From: Flavobacterium ichthyis
GTDB lineage: Bacteria > Bacteroidota > Bacteroidia > Flavobacteriales > Flavobacteriaceae
Direction: 5' to 3'
Assembly (NCBI RefSeq): GCF_009915155.1
Contig: NZ_JAABLM010000008.1
Coordinates: 62,001-126,000 of the forward strand
DNA length: 64,000 nt
The number at the start of each line of letters is the position of its first letter. Position 1 is the stretch's first letter. The notes beneath the pieces were generated by a model, which was given only the letters and a program-made list of their open reading frames with translations, did not search any database and was not told where the DNA came from. The position numbers were made by a program, and so were the translations under genes. This document shows, piece by piece, positions 32,353 through 39,132 of the stretch.

Positions 32353-32650
32353 AATATTCCAATTGATAATTTCCAATATGTTTTTCATTTTTTAAAATTG
32401 ACTTTCTGTGTTTCAAAAAGTTCACAATTCCAAATAAAAACACAATTCCTGCTATAACAAAAAGCGCAAACTCAATTGCGGTACTGTTTTCAATTTGAAG
32501 CAAGTTTTTTAAACTCAAACCTGCCACTAAAAAGTACATTGAAGTTCTTAAAAATGCTAAAAAAGTAGATTGATTGGCCAAAACCGTTCGTTGCAAAGCC
32601 AGCCGTTCCCTTAAAATTAAATCTTTATTGATTGCTTTATTAGTTTGCAT
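32345..32650 (-). CDS. DUF202 membrane protein (YidH-like)
   Basis: 101 residues. A soluble N-terminus with the family signature LILRERLALQRTVLANQSTFLAFLRTSMYFLVAGLSL (residues 11-48), two membrane helices (about 38-52 and 60-80) and a basic tail. DUF202 proteins have no settled function. The stop overlaps the methyltransferase start by 8 nt and its start is directly next to the DUF2892 stop. Confidence 0.85.
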   Translation of the reverse strand: MQTNKAINKDLILRERLALQRTVLANQSTFLAFLRTSMYFLVAGLSLKNLLQIENSTAIEFALFVIAGIVFLFGIVNFLKHRKSILKNEKHIGNYQLEYYE

Positions 32651-32851
32651 TTATTTTTTTCTTGTATTGATGCCAAAAGGCAAATATAATGGACAAAAAC
32701 CAACAAATGAAGTCACTATAAACGCAACTGCAATTACTCCTAAAACGATTGCCAATGTTCCACCGATTACATTTGTAAAATATAAAATCCCAATAAGAAT
32801 GACAATAGCAAATCGTATCGATTTATCAATAACTCCCATGTTTTTTTTCAT
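32651..32851 (-). CDS. DUF2892 small membrane protein (YgaP C-terminal-like)
   Basis: 66 residues: MKKNMGVIDKSIRFAIVILI and a second helix ending in FVGFCPLYLPFGINTRKK. The family matches the membrane part of E. coli YgaP, where it is fused to a rhodanese domain. Here a separate rhodanese gene lies 25 nt upstream, so the two probably work together as the split form. The GFCPLYLPFG turn with its Cys is the family mark. Confidence 0.87.
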   Translation of the reverse strand: MKKNMGVIDKSIRFAIVILIGILYFTNVIGGTLAIVLGVIAVAFIVTSFVGFCPLYLPFGINTRKK

Positions 32852-32876
32852 CTTCCTAATTATTAAAACACTTTAA

Positions 32877-33206
32877 CTATTTGCTTTTATTTGGTAATAA
32901 ATCGTCAATGTTCTGCCAAGTACCGCCATTGGTAACATTTTTAAACCCATTTTGTTCCAAAATAGATTGGGCTTGACCGCTTCGGTTGCCACTTCGGCAG
33001 AAAACGATAATGTTTTGATTTTTATTTAAACGATTTAAATTCGAAGCAACTTGATCCAAAGGTATGTTAATAGAGCCCATAACACTTCCGCTGGCAAATT
33101 CAGCCGGAGTTCGAACATCTATTAAAAGAGCGCCTTCATTAATTAGCGTTGCTAAATTCTCACTATTATTGTTAGCCTTTCCAAATATGTTTTCAAAAAA
33201 TCCCAT
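32877..33206 (-). CDS. Single-domain rhodanese sulfurtransferase
   Basis: 109 residues from ATG 33206 (the frame runs 21 codons upstream, into the dioxygenase gene, without support). Rhodanese domain with LIDVRTPAEFASGSVMGSINIPLDQV and the active-site loop FCRSGNRSGQA (catalytic Cys). It transfers sulfane sulfur, in this context from persulfides toward sulfite or cyanide-like acceptors. The short basic N-terminal helix MGFFENIFGKANNN could dock on the membrane. Follows the dioxygenase by 37 nt. Confidence 0.9.
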   Translation of the reverse strand: MGFFENIFGKANNNSENLATLINEGALLIDVRTPAEFASGSVMGSINIPLDQVASNLNRLNKNQNIIVFCRSGNRSGQAQSILEQNGFKNVTNGGTWQNIDDLLPNKSK

Positions 33207-33243
33207 AGTTTTTAATTTAATTTTTAATATTTTAAAACGTTTT

Positions 33244-34635
33244 TTACGCCACAACCGGATTTCCTTCATTAACCCATTCGTTCATTCCCGGCGAATAATT
33301 TACAACATTTGTATATCCGTTTTTTACCAAAAGTGAATAACCAATTGAAGCTCGATCACCACCTTGACAATGAATAATCACTTTTTTTGTTCGGCTGATT
33401 TCGTCTAGATTTTCCTCCATCGTTCCCAGAAATACATTTTCAGCCCCAGCTATATGACCTGATTGGTATTCTGATGCTCCTCGGATGTCCACAATCTGAA
33501 CGTTTTCATCATCTTTGATTTCTTTCAGTTCTTCAATAGAAATAAATTCAACTTGTTTTAACTCTCCAGAATAGGCTTCAGTTGAGCTAATAAAACCGAT
33601 ATTATGATCAAGTCCGATACGCATCAGTTTTCGTGTCAGGTCCTCCATTTGCGACTCTGGAGCTAGAATCATAAAGGGCTCATCATAATTTAAGAACCAT
33701 CCTGCCCAAGTTGCAAAGGAGTTATTACCTTGAATGTTAATGCTTTCTGGGATAAAGCCTTTGGCAAAATCTGTTTTATTTCTAGCGTCAATCAGTTTGA
33801 TTCCTTTTGAAAGGTTGTCCATCAATTCGCTTGTGCTTAATTCTTTTATCTTTGGAACACTTGTCAAAAGCGGTCGGTCCACTTTATTTAAGTGTTTCAT
33901 CATGGCAAAGTATTTGGGAGGTTCCGGTTGATCGGTTAAAAGGTATTTTACAAAGCCTTGTTGATCATCATCATATTGAAAAGCCCAGTTTCTTATTTTT
34001 TCATAACCAACAGTTGTACTTGGCACAGCTCCTAATGCTTTCCCACAAGCCGATCCCGCTCCGTGTCCAGGCCAAACTTGGATAAAATCAGGCAACTGGT
34101 TGAAACGCTGAATAGAATCGTACATCTGCATAGCTCCAGCATCTGCAGTTCCAACAACTCCCGCTGCTTTTTCTAATAAATCGGGTCTTCCGATGTCGCC
34201 CACAAATACGAAATCGCCTGTAAAAAGCATTACTGGTTCATCGCTAGCGGGTGTATCGGTCAACAGAAAACTGATGCTTTCTGGTGTGTGTCCTGGAGTA
34301 TGAAGGACTTCAAAAACAAGATTACCCAGTTTTATTTTTTGCCCATCTTTAACCCCAACGTGCGGAAATTCATATTCCCATCCTTCGCCACCTTCTGCAG
34401 AAAGATACAGTTCAGCACCTGTTAATGCAGCCAATTCTCTGGATCCTGCAAGAAAATCAGCGTGGATGTGTGTTTCCAGAACATGAGTAATTTTCATGTT
34501 GTTTTGTTTTGCAATTTCGAGATAGGTATCCACATCTCTTTTTGCATCAATTACGGCAGCCACTCCCGCCTTTTGACAACCAATAAAATAACTGGCTTGT
34601 GCTAAACTTTTATCATAAACGTGTTGAAAAAACAT
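33244..34635 (-). CDS. Persulfide dioxygenase-rhodanese fusion (CstB-like)
   Basis: 463 residues. Residues 1-245 are a metallo-beta-lactamase-fold persulfide dioxygenase: ETHIHADFLAG (H56, H58, D60), HTPGHTPES and FTGDFVFVGDIGRPDLL. Two rhodanese domains follow, about 260-355 and 365-463. The first has no active-site Cys (APESQMED at that place); the second has HCQGGDRAS with Cys. This is the arrangement described for Staphylococcus CstB, which turns persulfide plus oxygen into thiosulfate. Operon leader with a Crp-type site at 34671. The gene symbol is withheld because orthology is inferred. Confidence 0.92.
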   Translation of the reverse strand: MFFQHVYDKSLAQASYFIGCQKAGVAAVIDAKRDVDTYLEIAKQNNMKITHVLETHIHADFLAGSRELAALTGAELYLSAEGGEGWEYEFPHVGVKDGQKIKLGNLVFEVLHTPGHTPESISFLLTDTPASDEPVMLFTGDFVFVGDIGRPDLLEKAAGVVGTADAGAMQMYDSIQRFNQLPDFIQVWPGHGAGSACGKALGAVPSTTVGYEKIRNWAFQYDDDQQGFVKYLLTDQPEPPKYFAMMKHLNKVDRPLLTSVPKIKELSTSELMDNLSKGIKLIDARNKTDFAKGFIPESINIQGNNSFATWAGWFLNYDEPFMILAPESQMEDLTRKLMRIGLDHNIGFISSTEAYSGELKQVEFISIEELKEIKDDENVQIVDIRGASEYQSGHIAGAENVFLGTMEENLDEISRTKKVIIHCQGGDRASIGYSLLVKNGYTNVVNYSPGMNEWVNEGNPVVA

Positions 34636-34670
34636 ATTTTTTATTTTTAAGGTATTCGATTCTTAGAATT

Positions 34671-34715
34671 CAAAATTATATATTCTATTTCATAGAAATT
34701 GTGACATAAGTTACA
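34671..34715 (-). promoter_or_regulatory. Crp/Fnr-type site and -7 box of the persulfide dioxygenase operon
   Basis: Dyad TGTGACATAAGTTACA at 34700-34715 (plus-strand reading). -7 box TAATTTTG on the minus strand at 34671-34678, a perfect TAnnTTTG match. Centre-to-box distance is 29.5 nt, identical to the sites at 28137 and 35582. No -33 TTG is seen, as expected for an activator-dependent promoter. Confidence 0.78.
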
Positions 34716-34763
34716 TAAGGATTTTATCTTTCGTAAAAATTGATTGATCAATTATTTTCTCCA

Positions 34764-35561
34764 TTAGTAAAATAACTCTTTTGTTATGATGTAAAGTCCC
34801 ATAATTAGGACAAACCAACCGAAAGCAGGTTTTAATTTTGCACCATCCATTTTTTTAGATAGTATGACTCCGATAAATATTCCGATAATGGCAAAAGCAG
34901 AAATTGTGATTAGAAATTGCCAATTGATTGTAGTTGCTTCGCCTTCTCCAAAAAAACCAATCAATGATTTGGCAGCAATGATTACTAATGATGTTCCAAC
35001 AGCTTCTTTCATTGGTAGCTTGCTCAAAATTACTAATGCAGGAATGATTAAAAATCCGCCACCAGCTCCAACTAATCCTGTAAGTATTCCTACTACTGCA
35101 CCTTCAATTAATATTAATGGATAATTGAATTTTTGTTTTTCATCTTTATTTTCATTAGCAGTTTTCTTGTCTTTTTTAATCATGCTGTAAGAAGCTGAAA
35201 TCATTAGAATTGCAAAAAGAAGTATCAATAAAACGCTTTTGGTAACGATTACATTCCCAATTGTAATTACTTCTGTTGGTATTGCAGGTACAATTAATGC
35301 ACGAGTTGCAAAAACTGCAATAATTGACGGAATACCAAAAACAATTGCAGTCTTGATATTTACCAATCCTTTTTTGAAGTATCCAAAAGAACCAACTCCG
35401 CTAGTTAAACCTACAATAAAAAGAGAATAGGATGTTGCTAGAACTGGTTCAATAGCAAAAAGATAAACAAGAACGGGAACAGTCAAGATAGAACCGCCAC
35501 CACCAATTAAACCTAATGCAACTCCTATCAAGATAGAAGCAAAATAACCTATATATTCCAT
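34764..35561 (-). CDS. TauE/SafE family sulfite/organosulfonate exporter
   Basis: 265 residues with about eight membrane helices. The duplicated family motif is visible as GVALGLIGGGGSILTVPVLVYL near residue 15 and ILTGLVGAGGGFLIIPALVIL near 160. TauE/SafE proteins export sulfite, sulfoacetate or similar anions; beside a persulfide dioxygenase, sulfite is the likely cargo. It is transcribed from its own promoter (35582) with a Crp-type dyad. Position between regulator and dioxygenase resembles cst operons. Confidence 0.9.
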   Translation of the reverse strand: MEYIGYFASILIGVALGLIGGGGSILTVPVLVYLFAIEPVLATSYSLFIVGLTSGVGSFGYFKKGLVNIKTAIVFGIPSIIAVFATRALIVPAIPTEVITIGNVIVTKSVLLILLFAILMISASYSMIKKDKKTANENKDEKQKFNYPLILIEGAVVGILTGLVGAGGGFLIIPALVILSKLPMKEAVGTSLVIIAAKSLIGFFGEGEATTINWQFLITISAFAIIGIFIGVILSKKMDGAKLKPAFGWFVLIMGLYIITKELFY

Positions 35562-35581
35562 AATTGTAAAATTTTATCCTG

Positions 35582-35626
35582 CAAATATTGCCAGTAAAAA
35601 ATTTACAATCAGTAACATTTATCACA
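35582..35626 (-). promoter_or_regulatory. Crp/Fnr-type site and -7 box of the tauE-like gene
   Basis: Dyad TGTGATAAATGTTACT (minus-strand reading) at 35611-35626. The -7 box AATATTTG is at 35582-35589 (one mismatch to TAnnTTTG). Centre-to-box distance is again 29.5 nt. Confidence 0.74.
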
Positions 35627-35634
35627 TAGGTAGT

Positions 35635-36261
35635 TTATTTCAATAGCTCAATATGATTGCGATGCAGTTTCAATACACCACGTTGTTCTAATTTTTTAAG
35701 TAAACGGGAAATTACTTCTCTTGAGGTATTTAATTCAGTCGCAATTTCTTGATGAGATAATTTTAAATCATTACAGCCACAAGCATCTTGATGACGTTTT
35801 AAATAAAATTCCAAGCGTTCATCCATTGCTTTGAAAGCGATACTGTTTACAACTTCTAAAACTTCCTCAAAGCGACTTCTATAGGTATCGATTACAAATT
35901 CATACCAACTACGATGCTGCATCATCCATTTATCCATTAAAGGTAAAGGAACCATTACCAACTCAGCATCTTCTACAACTTTGGCCATAATTTGGCTTGT
36001 TTCGCTTTTTGTAGCACATATCATAGAAATCGCGCAGGCTTGACCAGGCTGCAAATAGTACATAAAAAATTCTCCGCCGTCTTCATCTTCACGATAAATT
36101 TTTATTTTGCCAGATAAAACTAAAACAGTATTTTTTATAAATTGCCCAGTCCTAATGATGACATCACCAGCAGAAAAATTCTTTTCAATAGCATTTGTAT
36201 TAATATCTTCAACAAGACTATTTGTAAACGATGGGAATAATTTTTTAAGGTTGTGGTTCAT
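35635..36261 (-). CDS. Crp/Fnr family transcriptional regulator of the sulfur cluster
   Basis: 208 residues. The cyclic-nucleotide-binding-type beta-roll spans about 20-120, the dimer helix 120-155 and the helix-turn-helix 168-195 (LSHQEIATELNTSREVISRLLKK). The recognition helix has R181, E182 and R186, the spacing of the CRP residues (R180, E181, R185) that contact TGTGA. This fits the TGTGA-N6-TTAC(A/T) dyads of three nearby promoters. The effector pocket lacks an obvious cAMP signature. Four Cys (76, 82, 161, 163) are candidates for persulfide or redox sensing, as an inference. No dyad was found before its own gene. It ends 9 nt from the tauE site. Confidence 0.9.
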   Translation of the reverse strand: MNHNLKKLFPSFTNSLVEDINTNAIEKNFSAGDVIIRTGQFIKNTVLVLSGKIKIYREDEDGGEFFMYYLQPGQACAISMICATKSETSQIMAKVVEDAELVMVPLPLMDKWMMQHRSWYEFVIDTYRSRFEEVLEVVNSIAFKAMDERLEFYLKRHQDACGCNDLKLSHQEIATELNTSREVISRLLKKLEQRGVLKLHRNHIELLK

Positions 36262-36501
36262 TTTGCGTAGTTTAATTCTAAATCGAATGATTTAAAGTAA
36301 TAGAATTTATAGCAAAACTAGTCAAAATACGTGTAAAAAGTAATTTCTACAAACATCCATCGTCGAACTTTAACAAGGCTATTTGCTAAAAAATCATTTT
36401 ACTTAAGCAACACAATTTTAAAAATTGTCAAACATGGGATAGGTCGATCGCCAAAATTTTAAATTATAGTTCACGTTTAAAACTTTATTATAGGACATAA
36501 A

Positions 36502-36535
36502 AAAAGCCGATAAATCTTAAGAATTATCGGCTTTT
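36502..36535. terminator. Bidirectional terminator in the 36262-36557 gap
   Basis: Perfect 12-bp stem (AAAAGCCGATAA and complement) with a 10-nt loop; A- and T-runs on both sides. It lies 22 nt after the 3' end of tRNA-Val. The rest of this gap (36262-36500) shows nothing recognisable. Confidence 0.82.
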
Positions 36536-36557
36536 GTGACCATTTGTTTTAAATGTG

Positions 36558-36632
36558 TGGGCGATGAGGGGTTCGAACCCCCGACCCCCTCGGTGTAAAC
36601 GAGGTGCTCTGAACCAGCTGAGCTAATCGCCC
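36558..36632 (-). tRNA. tRNA-Val (anticodon TAC)
   Basis: 75 nt. Acceptor arms GGGCGAT and ATCGCCC pair perfectly. The anticodon arm CTCG-TTTACAC-CGAG gives anticodon TAC, read as UAC for GUN codons. D-loop AGCTCAGCTGGTTCAGAGC and T-loop GGGTTCGAACCC are canonical. CCA is not encoded. Confidence 0.97.
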
Positions 36633-36644
36633 TGAATGCGAGTG

Positions 36645-36674
36645 CAAATATACAGCAACATTTCGGAATTGCAA
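36645..36674 (-). promoter_or_regulatory. Promoter of tRNA-Val
   Basis: On the minus strand TTG (36672-36674), 19-nt spacer, TATATTTG (36645-36652), 12 nt before the mature tRNA. Same boxes and spacing as the tRNA-Arg promoter. Confidence 0.83.
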
Positions 36675-36680
36675 GAAATA

Positions 36681-37079
36681 TTACTGCTTTTTTATATCTT
36701 TTTTTATTTCATATAAAACTGCTTTTTCGGAGTAATTGATCATGCTCACGATAATAGGTTCATTTGCAGTTGTTTTGCCTTCAATAAAATAAATTTTGCC
36801 GTTTTTAAAAGGTTCGTTTGATATTGAAAAATCTACATCGCCATATTGCAGCGTGTTTTTTACATCTTGTAATGTAACCCAATTTTCTTGCAAAGTTATT
36901 TTTGCCTGATCAGAATATTGCAATGGTTTTTTCCTTAAATCCTGCAAAACCCTACAATTCGGTAGATAACAAAAACTCACATCTCTGGCTTCGGCTTTGC
37001 CTTGCAAAAAATATACTAAAAAAATAATGCCTAATAGTAAGCCGAAAAGGTAAAACGCAAGTCGCTGGTAAAATTTCAT
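36681..37079 (-). CDS. Membrane-anchored protein, possibly DUF4258 family
   Basis: 132 residues. One N-terminal membrane segment (residues 8-26, FYLFGLLLGIIFLVYFLQG), then a periplasmic domain with two Cys (FCYLPNCRVLQDLR, near 37-48), LQYGDVDFSISNEPFKNGKIYFIEG near 78-102 and a beta-rich end. The DGDVDF-like motif and overall shape recall flavobacterial proteins annotated DUF4258. Function unknown. It follows alanine dehydrogenase by 27 nt on the same strand. Confidence 0.65.
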   Translation of the reverse strand: MKFYQRLAFYLFGLLLGIIFLVYFLQGKAEARDVSFCYLPNCRVLQDLRKKPLQYSDQAKITLQENWVTLQDVKNTLQYGDVDFSISNEPFKNGKIYFIEGKTTANEPIIVSMINYSEKAVLYEIKKDIKKQ

Positions 37080-37106
37080 TTTTTAAATTTTGCGCAAAGA
37101 TAATCA

Positions 37107-38300
37107 TTAAAAAACAATTAAATTAATGTCGCGAGAAGGAAGATGAAACCAGTCGCCAATACTTTTACTGGTTAACAAACCGTGGTAAAAATATATCCCA
37201 TTTCGCAATCCACTGTTACAACGAATGGCGCTTTCGATTCCGCCATCTTCAGCGATTTGGAGTAGGTAAGGCGTGATGATATTGCTGATGGAAAGTGATG
37301 CTGTTTTAGAATACCGCGAAGGAATATTAGGAACACAATAATGAACTACATTGTTTTTTATAAATGTCGGTTTTTCATGTGTTGTCACTTCCGAAGTTTC
37401 AAAACAACCGCCCATGTCAATACTAACATCTACAATTACAGCTCCTTTTTTCATATGTTCGACCATGGTTTCGGTAACGATTACCGGACAGCGGTCTTTT
37501 CCTCGCATGGCTCCAATGGCAACATCACAACGCCTTAATGCTTTGAGTAGTGCTTTTGGCTGGATGGTTGATGTAAAAATACGTTGGTTAACATGATGTT
37601 GCAATCTACGTAACTTGGTGATAGAATTGTCAAAAACTTTTACGTTAGCTCCTAAACCTATTGCGGTTCGGGCGGCAAATTCGGCAACGGTTCCTGCACC
37701 TAAAATCACTACTTCTGTTGGAGGAACGCCGGTGATGTTGCCAAAAAGTAATCCTTTGCCAAAATCATTGTTAATCATCAGTTCCGAAGCTATTAGAATG
37801 GAACCAGTTCCGGCAATTTCGCTTAAGGATTTTACCGCTGGATACGAACCATCATGGTCTTTGATAAATTCGAAAGCCAACGCAGTTACTTTTTTCTTTG
37901 CCAATGCCTGAAAATATTCTTTTTGGCGGGTTTTGATTTGTAATGCCGAAATAATAATTGCGCCTTGATTGAGCATTTCGATTTCAGGTTCAGAAACGGG
38001 CTCTACTTTTAGAATTATAGGGCAACTAAAAACTTTTTTAGTATCTCGGGTAATTTCGGCACCAGCATTGAGGTATTCTTGGTCAGAATAGCTAGAGCTT
38101 TCTCCGGCTCCAGCTTCAATTAAAATTCTGTGTCCGTGAGAAGTAAGGGAATTTACGGCATCTGGTGTGAGACAAATACGCCTTTCTTGTAGGGAAGATT
38201 CTTTTGGAATTCCAATGTACAATTCACTTTTTTGCCGTTCTACTTCAAGTTTCTCTTCTTGCGGCATGAGCTGTTGCTTGGTGAATGGTGTAAATGACAT
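37107..38300 (-). CDS. Alanine dehydrogenase
   Basis: 397 residues of the AlaDH/PNT family: GIPKESSLQERRICLTPDAV near residue 30-50, a Lys in IILKVEPVSEPE, and the NAD loop VVILGAGTVAEFAARTAIGLGANVKVFDN near 195-223. SLSISNIITPYL near the end is usual. It interconverts alanine and pyruvate plus ammonia with NAD. An N-terminal extension of about 25 residues (MSFTPFTKQQLMPQEEKLEVE) is typical of the Bacteroidota branch. Confidence 0.9.
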   Translation of the reverse strand: MSFTPFTKQQLMPQEEKLEVERQKSELYIGIPKESSLQERRICLTPDAVNSLTSHGHRILIEAGAGESSSYSDQEYLNAGAEITRDTKKVFSCPIILKVEPVSEPEIEMLNQGAIIISALQIKTRQKEYFQALAKKKVTALAFEFIKDHDGSYPAVKSLSEIAGTGSILIASELMINNDFGKGLLFGNITGVPPTEVVILGAGTVAEFAARTAIGLGANVKVFDNSITKLRRLQHHVNQRIFTSTIQPKALLKALRRCDVAIGAMRGKDRCPVIVTETMVEHMKKGAVIVDVSIDMGGCFETSEVTTHEKPTFIKNNVVHYCVPNIPSRYSKTASLSISNIITPYLLQIAEDGGIESAIRCNSGLRNGIYFYHGLLTSKSIGDWFHLPSRDINLIVF

Positions 38301-38367
38301 ATTGCTTGCGTTATTAATTGTTTAAAATTAATAAAATATGATGAAGTTGCAAATGTTTTTTTTGGGG

Positions 38368-38404
38368 GTTGCAAAGTTTCAGAGTTGCAAAGTTTCAGAG
38401 TTGC
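38368..38404. repeat. Short tandem repeat, 16-nt unit
   Basis: GTTGCAAAGTTTCAGA occurs twice in tandem and begins a third time (GTTGC). It lies in the 38301-38721 gap, whose left part is AT-rich DNA with no gene; the right part is repeat R2. Confidence 0.75.
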
Positions 38405-38605
38405 TATGTTTAAAGTTACTCGGTTAGGTTTGAAAAATTTTTATTCTTACGTGTTTTTCAGAGTCTTATACTGTATAAGGGTCACGTGTTTAAATATTTA
38501 AGCGTGTTTGCGAGTTGATAGCTTATTCAATATTGAATGGTTGATTTTTGAATTTTAAAGTTGAGATTTTTTCAAAAAATTACAAATGTAAAACGACCTT
38601 TGTTC

Positions 38606-38712
38606 TTAGCCCTGATTGAGGCGATATCCCACGCCTGAACGCAAAGTTTTTTGGCGTGGATAAAGCCGAAAGCAGGACGGACGATTATAAAAAATGCCCG
38701 AAAGTTTCCTGC
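38606..38712. repeat. Dispersed structured repeat, copy R2
   Basis: Begins TTAGCCCTGATTGAGGCG. The hairpin arms ATCC-C-ACGCC (38626-38635) and GGCGTGGAT (38653-38661) pair with one bulge. It continues with GCCGAAAGCAGGA and AAATGCCCGAAAG, shared with R1. Lies directly downstream of tsaE. Confidence 0.62.
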
Positions 38713-38721
38713 TTCAAAAAA

Positions 38722-39129
38722 TTATTGTAAAACGAGTTTTCTAACGCCGTTTTGGGTTTCGGAAATGTTGATAACGCTGTGTTGGTCCGGAATGAGATTT
38801 GGGATTTTTTCGGCCCATTCGATGAAACACCAGTTGCCGGAATCGAGGTATTCGTCGAGTCCCATGTCGTAGGCTTCGGTTTCTGAATTGAGACGATAGA
38901 CATCAAAGTGGTAAATAGTTTGATTATGAATGGAACGGTATTCGTTAACTAGTGAAAATGTTGGGCTTGAGGTGGTTTCGGTCACGCCAAGTGCTTTTAC
39001 CAAAGCTTTGATAACGGTGGTTTTTCCGGCTCCCATTTTTCCGTTGAACAAAATTATTTTGTGCGGATTTTCGTTCAAAACTTTTTGGGCAATTTGCTCG
39101 ATTTCGTCTAAATTAAATAAAATTTCCAT
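38722..39129 (-). CDS. tsaE: tRNA threonylcarbamoyladenosine biosynthesis ATPase TsaE
   Basis: 135 residues. P-loop GKMGAGKTT near residue 28-36, then TSSPTFSLVNEY near 53, and HFDVYRLNSETEAYDMGLDEYLDSG near 74-98, followed by CFIEWAEKI. These are all marks of the TsaE (YjeE) family, which resets the TsaBD complex in t6A37 synthesis. Essential in most bacteria. It follows porX by 3 nt in the same operon. Confidence 0.94.
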   Translation of the reverse strand: MEILFNLDEIEQIAQKVLNENPHKIILFNGKMGAGKTTVIKALVKALGVTETTSSPTFSLVNEYRSIHNQTIYHFDVYRLNSETEAYDMGLDEYLDSGNWCFIEWAEKIPNLIPDQHSVINISETQNGVRKLVLQ

Positions 39130-39132
39130 GAC

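Noticed and set aside
36262..36500. Autoregulatory Crp site before the regulator gene
   Set aside because: No TGTGA-N6-TTACA-like dyad was found in this region.
38368..38404. CRISPR-like short repeats
   Set aside because: Two and a bit direct 16-nt copies without spacers, and no cas genes nearby.
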